Shown here: positions 1 through 9,924 of the stretch, piece by piece
Layout: the number at the start of each line of letters is the position of its first letter
Numbering within the stretch: position 1 is the first letter of the stretch
Source: Pseudomonas silvicola
GTDB lineage: Bacteria > Pseudomonadota > Gammaproteobacteria > Pseudomonadales > Pseudomonadaceae
Assembly (NCBI RefSeq): GCF_026651855.1
Contig: NZ_CP093281.1
Span: 868,001 to 932,000, forward strand
DNA: 64,000 bases
Reading direction: 5' to 3'
Notes under the pieces: model-generated
The model's database searches: none
The model's input: only the letters and a program-made list of their open reading frames with translations
What the model was told of the DNA's origin: nothing
Program-made: the position numbers and the translations under genes

Positions 1-1040
1 GGTGTCCGCCACCATAATCACCAGCATTACCCAGAAGAGTGCATTGCCAATATTCACCAATACACCAGACAGTGAGATAAGCACTGCCCCTTGCGGCGCC
101 CAAACAGCAATCGCGAACAGCATAAAGCAAGGAGCACCGGCAGCACCGACGCGCTGAGCCACAATACCTGACGGGAGAAAATGCGAACTAAACGTGGGAA
201 CAACACAATGGTGATGAGATTAGCCACACCGGCAAACGCCATATACCACGGGAAAAGATCCTCTCGTCCAAATACATATTTAAAGTAATACACGGCGAAT
301 GCTGTAATGATGCTATAAGCCAGGTTCCACGCCAATGCCATGATTAACAATACAAATAATGGTCGGTTGCGGGTGATCATACTGAGCACGGTGCCGAGAC
401 TGTGTTGTTCGCTTTTTGTTGTTGTTTGCGATGAGGAGTACCTCCTCATGCACATTCAGCAGCGTCACCAACGTAGAAAGGATGAAGAAACACGATGATG
501 TAAGTGAAGTAGAGAAACCTCGCCTTGGTTGCCGCCACCTAGCCAGCGGATAGCGGGTAATCCAATCACCCCGTGAAATAGCATGCCTGCAACAACTGGC
601 AAAATCGCGGCCAGGAATCAATGCTTCGCTCACGTTTATCCAGCGTAATGCAAGGTACCAGTGACCAGAATGGCACATCCATGATGGTGTAGGTAAATCC
701 CCACAACAGATAGGTTATCCAGATCCACAATTTGGCCGGTACCCTGAAAATGATGAGCATGAAACACGGCAATCAACATCACTGAGTTCACTAACGTACC
801 AAGCAAAATCCAGGGTTTAAATTTGCCCCAACGGGACCGGGTGCGTTCGACGATCCATCCCATAACAGGATCGGCTAACGCATCGAGAAATCGTGCCACC
901 AGAAATAACGTGCGACCATGCCCATCGAAATACCGGCCACATCGGTGAAACATCAGATACATGTAGATGATGCCAATGGCGAAATCTTTGCCGAATGCAC
1001 CCAGGCCATAGCTGATTTTGGTCTTTAGCGACACACTCAT
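1..1040 (-). CDS. melB: MelB-like sugar:cation symporter (3' end cut by window edge, frameshifted)
   Basis: Inner-membrane symporter of the GPH (glycoside-pentoside-hexuronide) family, expected to import melibiose-type galactosides with Na+ or H+. The N-terminus contains [20 protein letters not shown] and then [15 protein letters not shown], both hallmarks of MelB. Later blocks ([35 protein letters not shown]) follow in MelB order but in different frames, so at least three indels are present. The last visible codons read [15 protein letters not shown], which in MelB lies about three quarters of the way along, so the C-terminus is outside the window. The start ATG at 1040 is preceded by GGAGGAGAG. 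It lies 90 bp downstream of the alpha-galactosidase gene on the same strand, as in a mel operon. Exact sugar specificity is inferred from the neighbour. Confidence 0.85.
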
Positions 1041-1130
1041 GATTGACTCTCCTCCTTGAACGGGTGGCAACCGACAGCCATGAAGCAGTTGCCTCCACGC
1101 ACAGGTAATTTAGCAGAAATTCTCTGAATA

Positions 1131-2437
1131 TCAGTGATATGAAGGCAACCAATCGCCATGTGCCGCAATCAGTTCGTCACACAGACGTATCGTATCGTCG
1201 ATGGAAAGCTCCGCAGTAGGTATGCGGATCGAGCAGAGCCGCATGATAAATGTGCTCTTTCTTACCGGTGACCGCCGCTTCAATGGTCAGGAGTTGCGTA
1301 TTGATATTGGTGCGATTCAGCGCCGCGCACCAATGGCGGAAGATCACCGACGTAGCAGGGAGTAATGCCTTGAGCATCCACCAGACAAGGCACTTCTACA
1401 CAGGCCTCGCGGGGTAAATTAGTGATTAAGCCGTTGTAAGTACGTTACCGCCAATCTTATAGGGTTTATCAAGCATCAATGCTTTCAATGATATAAGAGG
1501 CATATTCCAGGCTGCGGGTATGGGTGAGATTTTCATTGTGGGTTAATTGCTCACGTTGCATATGCCAGCGTTCAATCTGCTCAATGCAGCGACGCGGATA
1601 CTCATCGAGCGGAATATTAAACTGCTCAATTAATTCCGGATAATTTCGCTTGATCCAGTAAGGCATGTATTCCGCATTGTGCTCGGAGGACTCAGTGACG
1701 TAATAGCCGAATTTATGCATGATCTCTCATGTCGCACCCTATCATCATGTTGCTCTGTCAACGCCAATGAACGACGCCGAATCTCAGGATAGAAGGTCCT
1801 CACCATTGCGTCGAATATCTAATAACCATGCCATATGATTGATACCGGCAATATTGAACACCACATTGTCAGTTGGCATATCAACGCTCTTTAACAACGT
1901 TTCAGCGCAAACTTGTACGCTGTGGCATAAGCCCACCGTTTTGATGCTGGTATATCTGAGCATTGCGCCCGTCAATGATGCCATGGGATTGTATAATTGA
2001 GCAGCCACGCATTTGGCAAACCTCTTCCATGTCCCTCGCCAGATCAAACATCACGGGTAGGTGCGTAGCGCGCGGAAAAGCCCCCCGACGCCCAAAGTAT
2101 CCGCAATGGTCTGACGTAAACCGTATTTTTTAGGAATATCGAAATCAATCACGGTGCTGGGCTGATACCCACCCACCTGAATGGCATTGATAACGAAGTC
2201 TGCTTGCTTCAATGCCTCACGTCGTAATTCAACCCCCGCATATTGATGAATGCGTGCGCGGTTTTGGTTAATATTGGCATTAATGTTTGTCAGCATTTTG
2301 TAAGACTCATCGAGTCGCTGCGCATCAATATCATACAGCGCAATCTCAGCATCAGAGATATCAGCAGTAGCCAGCACATCACCGAGCACATTTTTGGCAA
2401 AAACAGTGCTCCCCGCTCCAATGAACGTTATTTTCAT
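1131..2437 (-). CDS. melA: MelA-like GH4 alpha-galactosidase (frameshifted)
   Basis: NAD+ and Mn2+ dependent glycoside hydrolase family 4 enzyme that cleaves alpha-galactosides such as melibiose in the cytoplasm. The N-terminus MKITFIGAGSTVFAKNVLGD is the GH4 Rossmann motif. INAIQVGGYQPSTV, GLRQTIADTLGVGG, VGLCHSVQ, AGINHMAW, YYVTESSEHNAEY and IYHAALLDPHT follow in the order seen in E. coli MelA. Frame changes near 2050, 1780, 1450 and 1200 break the reading frame. After the last one the C-terminus reads DELIAAHGDWLPSYH and stops at 1131. The total span of about 435 codons is normal for MelA. It is divergent from an AraC regulator and followed by the symporter, so local induction by an alpha-galactoside is likely. 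Confidence 0.88.
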
Positions 2438-2549
2438 TTTTTCACCTTATATTCAGCACGACCTGTGTCGTTAATATAACAACTGGCCAGGCGAAGCGAT
2501 ATGTATAAATGTGACATCCTTATAGCAGAATAATTGTGCCGTTAAGAAG

Positions 2550-2565
2550 TGTGATGAATATCTCA
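2550..2565. promoter_or_regulatory. CRP-like site between melA and its regulator
   Basis: TGTGATGAATATCTCA matches the CRP consensus TGTGA-N6-TCACA at nine of ten conserved positions. It lies in the 215-bp divergent region upstream of both the galactosidase and the AraC gene, where catabolite control is expected. The assignment is by consensus only. Confidence 0.5.
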
Positions 2566-2652
2566 TTGCCTTTTATCAGGTAAATCCGGCGTGCTAGCCG
2601 CTTAAAATGTGTGATAGAAAGTTCAAGCATCCCCTCCCGTTGATGATTACAT

Positions 2653-3557
2653 ATGGAAAAATATTTACTACCTGAACATATATTGCATTTTGGTTTGAAT
2701 ATTTATCAGTTTGGCCACGAGGCGTGTGTGCCCGCTCATACTTTCGGCCCCGCAGTACGCCAACACTATTTATTGCACTATGTTATGGCTGGCAGAGGGA
2801 GTTTACTTTCTGAAGAGGGACGTTGGGATATTTCAGCCGGGGAAGCTTTCTTAATCTTCCCGCATCAGATAACCACCTACTCTGCCGATAAGAAAATACC
2901 CTGGGAGTATATGTGGCTAGAGGTAGATGGATTGATAGCGCAGCGCACCTTTGAGCTTTGCGGGCTTAACCGAGAGACCCCCGTTTGGACGGCAGCATTA
3001 CCGCGAGGTCATCAGGAACTGGAGGGTATGGAAATTATTGATTGCTGAAGATGCCGATCGTCCGATCAAACTGGCTGGATTAACCTGTTTATTATTCGAT
3101 GCATTAATCAGTGGCGGGAAAAATAGTGCTGTCTCCACCAGCAATGATAACAAGCAGCTGGATCATGCCATTGCCTTTATCGAACGCAACTATCAGAACC
3201 CCATCGGGGTCAGTGATATTGCGAACCATTGCCGAATTGACCGCAGATTATTTGAGTCGAATGTTCCAAAAAGCGTTGGGTGTAGGACCTAAACAGTATT
3301 TATTACGTACGCGTATGAACATGGCGAAATCTTTACTGCAAGATGCATCATTACCCATCAAAGTGATTGCCTGTTCGGTGGGTTACAACGATCAACTCCA
3401 TTTCTCTCGCGCTTTCAAACAATATTTTGATTTACCACCGACAGAATGGCGAAAACGTTATCCGCCAAACAGCGACTGTTTGAGCTTAACATTACCGACG
3501 CCACAATCAGGATTTTGCCATCAGCGATTTAACCGTGGAGATAAGTGCGGCCACTGA
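2653..3557 (+). CDS. AraC-family sugar-operon regulator (frameshifted)
   Basis: Transcription factor with an N-terminal cupin-like arm domain and a C-terminal double helix-turn-helix of the AraC/XylS type. The N-terminal half (residues 1-130) reads HYLLHYVMAGRGSLLSEEG and AGEAFLIFPHQITTYSAD, a sensor-domain layout closer to MsmR/RafR proteins than to E. coli MelR. The C-terminal half contains HAIAFIERNYQNPIGVSDIA, FQKALGVGPKQYLLRTRMNM and IKVIACSVGYNDQLHFSRAF, the two HTH modules. Indels near 3045 and 3250 split it. It is divergent from the galactosidase gene and is presumed to be its activator. The last 25 codons are uncertain because of the frame damage. Confidence 0.8.
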
Positions 3558-3685
3558 TGGAATCGCATAATCGGTATATGAGCCTGGCGTTGCCCTTAAT
3601 GCATCGACAAATGCGCTGGCTTGCTGATCAATATCTTGATGATTCTGTTTTCATGGGCTGCCCCTTTTGCGGAAGTGTTAAGACG

Positions 3686-3710
3686 GAAAAAGCCGCCCCG
3701 TAAGGCGGCC
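3686..3710 (-). terminator. Rho-independent terminator after the DUF1471 gene
   Basis: Stem GGCGGC/GCCGCC (3692-3697 with 3704-3709) is followed on the minus strand by five T residues. It lies 35 bp beyond the stop codon of the small minus-strand gene and can also limit read-through from the converging AraC gene. Confidence 0.75.
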
Positions 3711-3744
3711 TTTCCCGGCACTTCCCTGTGCAACCATCCGATAC

Positions 3745-3962
3745 TTATTTGTACAATTCTGCGGTCATGTGCACGACATTGCCGTTGCTGGCTTCAATGA
3801 TTTTGTATTGTTCATTCTGCTGATGAGCCTGAGCAGCAATTTTCGCTTCTGCTCCATCCAGAGTCAGAGAAGTTGCAGTCACTGTTTGTGCGAAGCTGGC
3901 AGCAGACATCAGAGAAAGAGCGGCAACAGCGGCGATTGGAACATAGCTTTGATAGTTTTCAT
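3745..3962 (-). CDS. YdgH/BhsA/McbA-like (DUF1471) periplasmic small protein
   Basis: Small secreted stress or biofilm-related protein of the YhcN/BhsA/McbA family. The start ATG at 3962 (MKTIK) has AAGGA eight bases upstream. One indel near codon 6 joins it to the frame reading SYVPIAAVAALSLMSAASFAQ, a Sec signal peptide with an A-x-A type cleavage site. The mature part of about 50 residues ends in a DUF1471-like block that includes EASNGNVVHMTAELYK. The family is single-domain and 70-90 residues long, which agrees with 72 codons here. It is monocistronic with its own terminator. The exact role is not known; relatives respond to copper, peroxide or acid. Confidence 0.75.
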
Positions 3963-4045
3963 GGTCATATTCCTTGGTTTGTTTGATGAGAAGGCTGTGT
4001 GCCTTCGATGGAAACAATAATAACCATGTAACCATATTGGTCTTT

Positions 4046-4084
4046 TAACTATTAGTGCGAAAACTATGATCGCACTAATAGTTA
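4046..4084. repeat. Perfect 15-bp inverted repeat with a 9-bp loop
   Basis: TAACTATTAGTGCGA (4046-4060) and its exact reverse complement (4070-4084) flank AAACTATGA. It lies seven bases beyond the stop of the DapA-family gene and about 85 bp upstream of the DUF1471 start. There is no T tract after either arm, so it may be an operator or an mRNA 3' stabiliser rather than a classic terminator. Confidence 0.8.
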
Positions 4085-4090
4085 ACTGAG

Positions 4091-4977
4091 CTAGGCCAAC
4101 TCCAGCGATCTCATCACCTGGAGTACTTCCCGTTGATGCTCACTGGATAAAGCACGTAGCGGGCGCGGCAAGTTGTTTTCCTCCGCCAGCCCAAGCAGTG
4201 CCGCTGCGGCCGCTATCACGCGAATACTGCCGCCATGTTGACGGAACAGCGTCCAAAGCGGCTCCAGTCGCTGGGATTGCTCAACGACAGCAGCGAAATC
4301 GCCCGCCTGAGCGGCTCGTGTCAGCGCTAATGCTGTGTTGGGAAATAAGCCGCCAGATACGGAATACCAGACATCGCATCCCGCCATTAAACCGTTGCCG
4401 GCCGATGCATCACCACTGACACCAATGCTTATCTCTGCGGGGAGTTGCGCACGTAATGCGCTCACCCGCTGGGCTGCGGAATGCATGTCGGCAGGCACAC
4501 CCGGTATTTTGATGGAAGCGATATTGGGAAGCGCGGCTATCCGTGCGTAAAGATCATTTTGAGAACTCGGTGGTGCCGGGATTATCATAAACGCAGATGG
4601 GCAGCGAAACATTCCGCGCCACCTCGGCATAGAAGCCAAACACTTCTTCTTCAGTGGAGCTTTTGTAGGAAACAGCAGGTAATAATAAAGGCTTACGCGC
4701 ATGCTGCGCACTTCCGCCAGTCGCAGCACCTCATCTGTGCTGGTTGCGCCAATGCTAACCATCACCGGAATGCCATCCGCATGCTGTACGGCCAGCGTCG
4801 CCACGCGCTTGCGCTGCTCGCGGGTGAAATAGGCGTAGCTACCGGTTGAACCCAGCACGCCCAGTGAATCGACTTTTGCCGTTGTTAGACGCGCGAGAAG
4901 CGAGAGAAAGGATTTTTCATCAATGCCTGTCGCATTGACCGGGGTCAGCAGGAAAGGCACTGAAGACCTGAAAACAT
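4091..4977 (-). CDS. Dihydrodipicolinate synthase/N-acetylneuraminate lyase family protein
   Basis: Class I aldolase-type TIM-barrel enzyme of the DapA superfamily. Such enzymes form a Schiff base with a 2-keto acid such as pyruvate. The N-terminal part reads FLLTPVNATGIDEKSF and then SLGVLGSTGSYAYFTREQR, the family phosphate/carboxylate-binding region. The block IASIKIPGVPADM holds the Schiff-base lysine, and GVSGDASAGNGLMAGCDVWYS follows. A stretch near 4560-4720 is out of frame; the correct frame carries the conserved YDNPGTT motif. ATG at 4977 with AGGAG nine bases upstream is the likely start, followed by one indel near 4960, giving about 295 codons, normal for the family. It stands alone. 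Its substrate is not evident, and it is not expected to be the biosynthetic DapA. Confidence 0.8.
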
Positions 4978-5050
4978 AGCCAGCTCCTGATGTTAGATAA
5001 CGTAAGCGCATCTTAACAACAGCTGACTATTTGTCATAGAGACAAAGCCG

Positions 5051-6363
5051 TTAGCGTTTGTTCTTTCTTCTGAAACCTAACCAGAACAGCCCCAGCACCA
5101 CGGTATCCGGCAGCGTGCGCGTGCGACACCAGCATCAGCGGCGAAGCATCACCACCAGCACGCAGTGATTTCACTCGCTCCTCGCTGATCTGCACCTTGC
5201 TGTGCCCGATATCTTGCATCACATAGTTAGTCAGCGCAGCGATTTGGTGGTCGTTGAGTTGACCGGCAAAGCCAATCATCCCTTGCCCTTTTTCAGGCCA
5301 AACGCCTTGCAGTACCGCCATCGCCACATTGTCCGCATTGGGCTTATTCAACGGATGATTTTGTAATGCCGGTAGTCCATTCAGCCCCTCGCCTGTCAGG
5401 TTATGGCAGGATGCACAGTTATTGCGATAAATCTGTGCGCCTTCGCTTAATACCGCCTGCGGCGTATCGTCACCTCTTACCAGCGTCCAGCGATTGGCCT
5501 GCGCAGGTTCAGCAGTGGCGCTATCACCTGTGGTAACAAATAAGTCAATAGCCTGGCGATCTTCTGCTGTCATACGCGGCTCTTATCGATCGCTTCAGCA
5601 TCGGATCCGCCCGCCGTTGCGCCGTTGCTGGCGTGAAGCCAGTTGCAAGATACTGCGCCAACATTTCACGTGTCAATGCGGTTTGCCTGCCAAGGCCCTG
5701 CGCCGTGATATCGGAAGTGCAAACGAGTTCCAGTGACGCACCCTGCAAGTTTTGTCCTGCTGTTCCGCCATCAGGAAATTACGAGGTGTGGCACGTGCTG
5801 CAGTGGGTTAACCCCTGTACCAAATACACCGCGATTCACTCTTGTGACTGTTTAGCATCTGGCTGGAACGGTTTGCTGTCGAGGACAACAGTTCCACGCC
5901 GCCATGCTGAAACGCAAATTGAACGGGAATGGCAGCGCGGTTTTCTCCGGCTGCACATCCACCGGCTGCACGCCATGCATAAAGTAAGCATACAAAGCAG
6001 CGACATCTTCATCGGTCAGCTTCGCATAAGCGGTATAAGGCATCGCCGGATAGAGCTGACTGCCATCACCGCGAACCCCTTTACGCAACGCATCGGCAAA
6101 CTGCTGCTCGCTGTATTGGCCGATCCCTGCCGTTTTAGAGGGGGTGATATTGGTACTGAAGATCGTGCCTAACGGACTAGCGGCAATAGGCATGACCACC
6201 GCTGAACGGCGCTTTGCCCCGCTTCGGTGTGGCACGCGCCACAGTCACCGGCAATCGCCAGATACTCGCCACGTTTAATAAGCTGCTGATCTTCGGCATG
6301 CGCCTGTGAAACCGCTAACGCCAAACTGCCTGCGGCAAGCAGGGCTTTCCAGTGCTTAGCCAT
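5051..6363 (-). CDS. Triheme cytochrome c subunit of FAD-dependent sugar dehydrogenase, system 1
   Basis: Membrane-anchored electron-transfer subunit that passes electrons from the flavoprotein to ubiquinone on the periplasmic face. A Sec signal peptide (MAKHWKALLAAGSLALAVSQAHA) is followed by three c-type heme sites: CGACH near residue 41, CSTCH near the middle, and CASCH in the third domain. Indels near 6200, 5870, 5560 and 5110 break the frame. After the last one the C-terminus reads VVLGLFWLGFRRKNKR, a membrane anchor with a positive tail, stopping at 5051. The repaired length of about 437 residues fits gluconate 2-dehydrogenase/fructose dehydrogenase cytochrome subunits. The start overlaps the flavoprotein stop by eight bases, implying translational coupling. 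Confidence 0.88.
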
Positions 6364-7965
6364 GTTGCGTCTCCTGCAGGATTTTGTCTGCGGTGCGTAA
6401 AGCCAATGCCATGGCGGTCAGCGTCACGTTACAGGTGCCGACAGTTGGCATCACACCGGTGCCGACCATAAACAGGTTTTGATGGTCGTGCGCGCGTCCC
6501 CAGGCATCAGTGACGCTGGTGGTCGGATCGAGTCCCATCGAGAGCGTGCCGGTGATGTGCTGACGATTAGAGAACTTGCCAGTTTTGCTGTGCTTAATGT
6601 TGGTTGCGCCGAGTTTGGCCGCAATCGCGTCATAGCATTCACGCGTTTTTTCGGTGCCTTTGATGACATAGTCGTTCACGTCCCAATACAGCGATGGCGT
6701 GGGTAAACCCAGCTCGTCCTTGTTGCTGCTCAAGGTCACGCGGTTGTTCGATCGGGTAACTGCTCAAGCGCATTTTTGATGCTAAGGCGATCGCGCGCGG
6801 CGCGAAGCGAATCGCTTCCTGCAACTTGCCAAACAGCCCTTCCGCCAGCGCTTTAGTCACTGAGGCAACCTGTGAGGCGTTAGAGATATCGATACGGAAC
6901 GGTGAATGTTCGCTGCGGAAATCGCCGTCACGGAACTGACCAATCGAACAAGGACTCACCGGGCCACGCCCTGGCCAAATCTCTTCATCGACGTCAAACG
7001 TCACGCCTATCGCCGGGTGATCGCACAGGTTGCGACCCACATTATCGTGCGCGTTGGCGATACCGTTCGGGAATTTATCGCTGACAGACATCAGCAGCAG
7101 TTTTGGGGTTTCAATCGCGTTGGCGGCCAGTACAAAGGTTTCAGCCGTGACACGATGGCTGACTTTGTTCCAGTCATAGTAATTGGCTGCCACGATATTG
7201 CCTTTGGCATCGTGCTCCAGCTGATACACCACCGCTTCGGTGATCACTTGCACGCCGCTGTTTTCAGCCTGCTGTGCGGCAATCCGCCGTGATACTGGGC
7301 GTCGATTGGGCAAGCGGCATGCAGTTGTTATTACCGCAGCAGGCTGGGCGTGACCATCATAACTGTGGCTATTTCGGCCGGTACTGTCATCCAGCACGGT
7401 GAAGTCAGGCGCAAGGCGAGCTGTCACACGCTGCTGAAGCCAGGAGGCGGGGACGCGTTCCATCGGGTAAGGCTTGCTGCGCGGCGAACCATTGTCCGGC
7501 GATCCGCCGACACCCGCGATCACTTCCGCCTGATAGTAGTACTCTTCCAGGTCGTCATAGCCAATTGGCCAATCTTTGCCGACGCCATACTGGCTGTACT
7601 GACGGAAGTCGTTGGGAACAAAGCGCCACAACTGCGCCGCCCAGTGCCAGCTGGTGCCACCAAACATGCGAATGTACTGCGCAGCAAACGGATGCGGCCC
7701 GGCCTGATGGCAGGTAATCATTCGGCTCTGGCGTATAACGCGGATGCGGCGCCTTAGGGCGAGAACGGATACGGCGACATAAAAGTCAGCTTTGAATGCA
7801 GACGCACGGAAACGCCTTCAACCAGTTGGGATCGCGTCTCAACTTTCGGGCCGGACTCCAGTAACAGTACTGCTTTACCTGCTTTTGCCAGACGGGTCGC
7901 CAGCAGCGAGCGTTAACGCCCGCGCCGATAACAACCACATCGGCGTGAATTATTGTTTCTTTCAT
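6356..7965 (-). CDS. GMC flavoprotein subunit of FAD-dependent sugar dehydrogenase, system 1
   Basis: Catalytic subunit of a membrane-bound periplasmic dehydrogenase (gluconate 2-dehydrogenase, 2-ketogluconate dehydrogenase and fructose 5-dehydrogenase group). ADVVVIGAG near the N-terminus is the FAD dinucleotide fold. MFGGTSWHWAAQLWRFVPNDF, ETPKLLLMSVSDKFPNGIAN and the C-terminal block RQHITGTLSMGLDP with TLTAMALALRTADKIL match this family in order. Restoring one T near 7310 gives NNNCMPLCPIDAQY, part of the cysteine cluster that holds a 3Fe-4S centre in relatives. About 536 codons, against 544 in Gluconobacter FdhL. The start is eight bases after the small-subunit stop. Substrate specificity cannot be read from the sequence. 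Confidence 0.88.
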
Positions 7966-7972
7966 AACGACA

Positions 7973-8488
7973 TTACTCTTCTGAATCAGGGCTGTTGCGC
8001 GCCCAGCTACCACATTTGCCGTAGGAGAAATCTCGGCGGCACTAATTTGTCATCCACCAGCAGATTGGCGAGCGTGTTCACGTAGGTGACATACAGCGCG
8101 TGATTGCCTTGCCGACCACACCGTTGTACCAGCCGCCAAGTATCACTTTTGCCAGCTTTTCGCTGTCCGCATCCGAGGCAAACGCCAGGTGATCATGCTG
8201 CAGCAGTTCTGGCTGGTTTTGCAGTAACGCCTTCAACTGTGCCAGCGCAGGGAGAAGACCTTTCTGCGTCTGGCTCAGGGCCAAAAGCAGCGCACACCCA
8301 ACGGTGGCATTCAGGGATTCTTGTTGCGTCAGCTGTTGTGAAACCTGCATAAAATCATCCAGCCCAGCCACGTTGGTCGGTGACTGGGCGGCGTTAAGGC
8401 GCGGCAACGGCAAAAGCTGGCCTGCGGCGCTGGCAATCGTCACCAGCCCGACCATCTTCAACACGCTGCGGCGTGAGTAGTGCTTCAT
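7973..8488 (-). CDS. Small Tat-exported subunit of FAD-dependent sugar dehydrogenase, system 1
   Basis: Gluconate 2-dehydrogenase subunit 3 family protein. It carries the twin-arginine signal YSRRSVLKMVG followed by a hydrophobic stretch, and pilots the folded FAD subunit through the Tat pathway. The mature part has alpha-helical blocks (LTQQESLNATVGCALL, HLAFASDADSEKLAKVILGGWYNGVVG) typical of the family. An indel near 8085 leads to a C-terminus with SYGKCGSWARNSPDSEE. About 172 codons. It is the first gene of the system 1 trio, 56 bp after the last gene of system 2. That gap holds a strong terminator hairpin, so expression probably depends on read-through or an internal promoter. Confidence 0.85.
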
Positions 8489-8501
8489 AGTGTCTTCCAG
8501 T

Positions 8502-8530
8502 AAAAACGTCGCCTGCCATCACAGGCGACA
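8502..8530 (-). terminator. Terminator hairpin between the two dehydrogenase operons
   Basis: GTCGCCTG (minus strand 8529-8522) pairs with CAGGCGAC (8515-8508) across a six-base loop and is followed by a run of five T residues (8506-8502). It starts 15 bp beyond the cytochrome stop of system 2 and ends 14 bp before the ATG of system 1. Confidence 0.85.
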
Positions 8531-8544
8531 GAATAAAATCGAAT

Positions 8545-9922
8545 CTATTTTTTATGTCTGCGGCGCATCAGCCACCACATTAGCAGTGCAATTACCACCA
8601 ACGCACCGACGCCTACCCCGACCTGCGCCAGCATCACCAGTGGTGATGACGGTCCACCACGACGGATTTCCGCCACCTGATCAGGTGAGACGGTTGCGTC
8701 AACATTGCCGTAGTGATGCAAGATCCAGTTCGACAGCGTGGCAACTTGCTGATCATCAAGCTGATTCAATGCATTCGGCTGCGAACCAAACGGCGGCATA
8801 AACACATCACCTTCGGCGGTATGACGCTGAACACCGTAAAGAATGGTAGCAATCAGGTTCGACGATTACGCTCTGCAGTAGCACTATTATGGAATAGGCT
8901 CGGATAAAACGCGTCTTTGGTTCCCTGGCCGCTGCTGCCGTGACACGACGCGCAATTGCCGGAGAACAGGCGAGCACCTTCATCGCTGGTGGGCGCGTTG
9001 AATGCATCACCACGAACGCCACCAGATTTTGAGCCGCTTTACTCCTGTTCGAAGCGCGAAGCGCCGCTCGCAGGTGCATCTTTATCCGTCACGCTGACCA
9101 TGTATTCGGCAATGGCGGCCAAATCGGCATCTGATAAGTGCTGGAAGCTGTGGGTAATCGCCTCCGCCATGCTACCAGCAGCCTGCGCTTTCCCCGCGAG
9201 ACGACCGGTTTTCAGGTAAGTGACAAGATCCTGCTGTGACCACTGGCCAATCCCACTCACCGCGTTGGCGGTGATATTCGGCGCGAACCACGGGCCGACC
9301 TGCGCACCAGTAAAGGCATCACCCTCTTTCTCCTGCATCAGAAAACCGCGTGGGGTGTGGCAAGTGCTACAGTGCGCTGCGCCATCCACCAGATAGCGTC
9401 CGCGATTCCAGCTGTCAGAGTGTGACGCATCCGCTGTGTAACCCGGAGCTTTCAGGAACAGCGCGTTCCAGAACATCATCGAAAAACGCAGATTCAACGG
9501 GAACGGCAGATGGGTCTTTCCGTGGTGTTATCCACCGGCTGCACGCCTGACATGAAGTAGGCGTACAGCGCATGCACATCTTCATCCGTTAAGGTGGCGT
9601 ACGCGGTGTAAGGCATCGCCGGATAAAGATTGGCGCCATCGGCACGCACACCTTTACGCAGCGCATCAGCAAATTGCTGCTCACTGTAGTTGCCAATCCC
9701 TGCGACCTTCGACGGCGTGATGTTGGTGGCGATGATTTCACCCACCGGTGATTCAATCGCTTTGCCACCGGCGAAGGGTTTACCGTGTTCAGCGGTATGA
9801 CAGGCAGTACAATCTGAGGCTACCGCTAAATATTCGCCTTTTTTGACCAAGGCATCATCAGCGGCATGAGCGGCACCGCTCGCCAGTGCCAGAACCAGCG
9901 CGATCTGTTTTATTTTCAACAT
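8545..9922 (-). CDS. Triheme cytochrome c subunit of FAD-dependent sugar dehydrogenase, system 2
   Basis: Paralogue of the cytochrome at 5051-6363, with the same three-domain plan. Signal peptide MLKIKQIALVLALASGAAHA; heme sites CTACH near residue 40, CSTCH in the second domain and CASCH in the third; then a C-terminal membrane segment GVGALVVIALLMWWLMRRRHKK. Domain 1 has ATNITPSKVAGIGNYSEQQF and LYPAMPYTAYATLTDEDVHA, almost the same as in system 1. Indels lie near 9500, 9040 and 8820. The span is about 459 codons. The start is two bases after the flavoprotein stop. It accepts electrons from the flavoprotein and reduces quinone. Confidence 0.9.
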
Positions 9923-9924
9923 GA

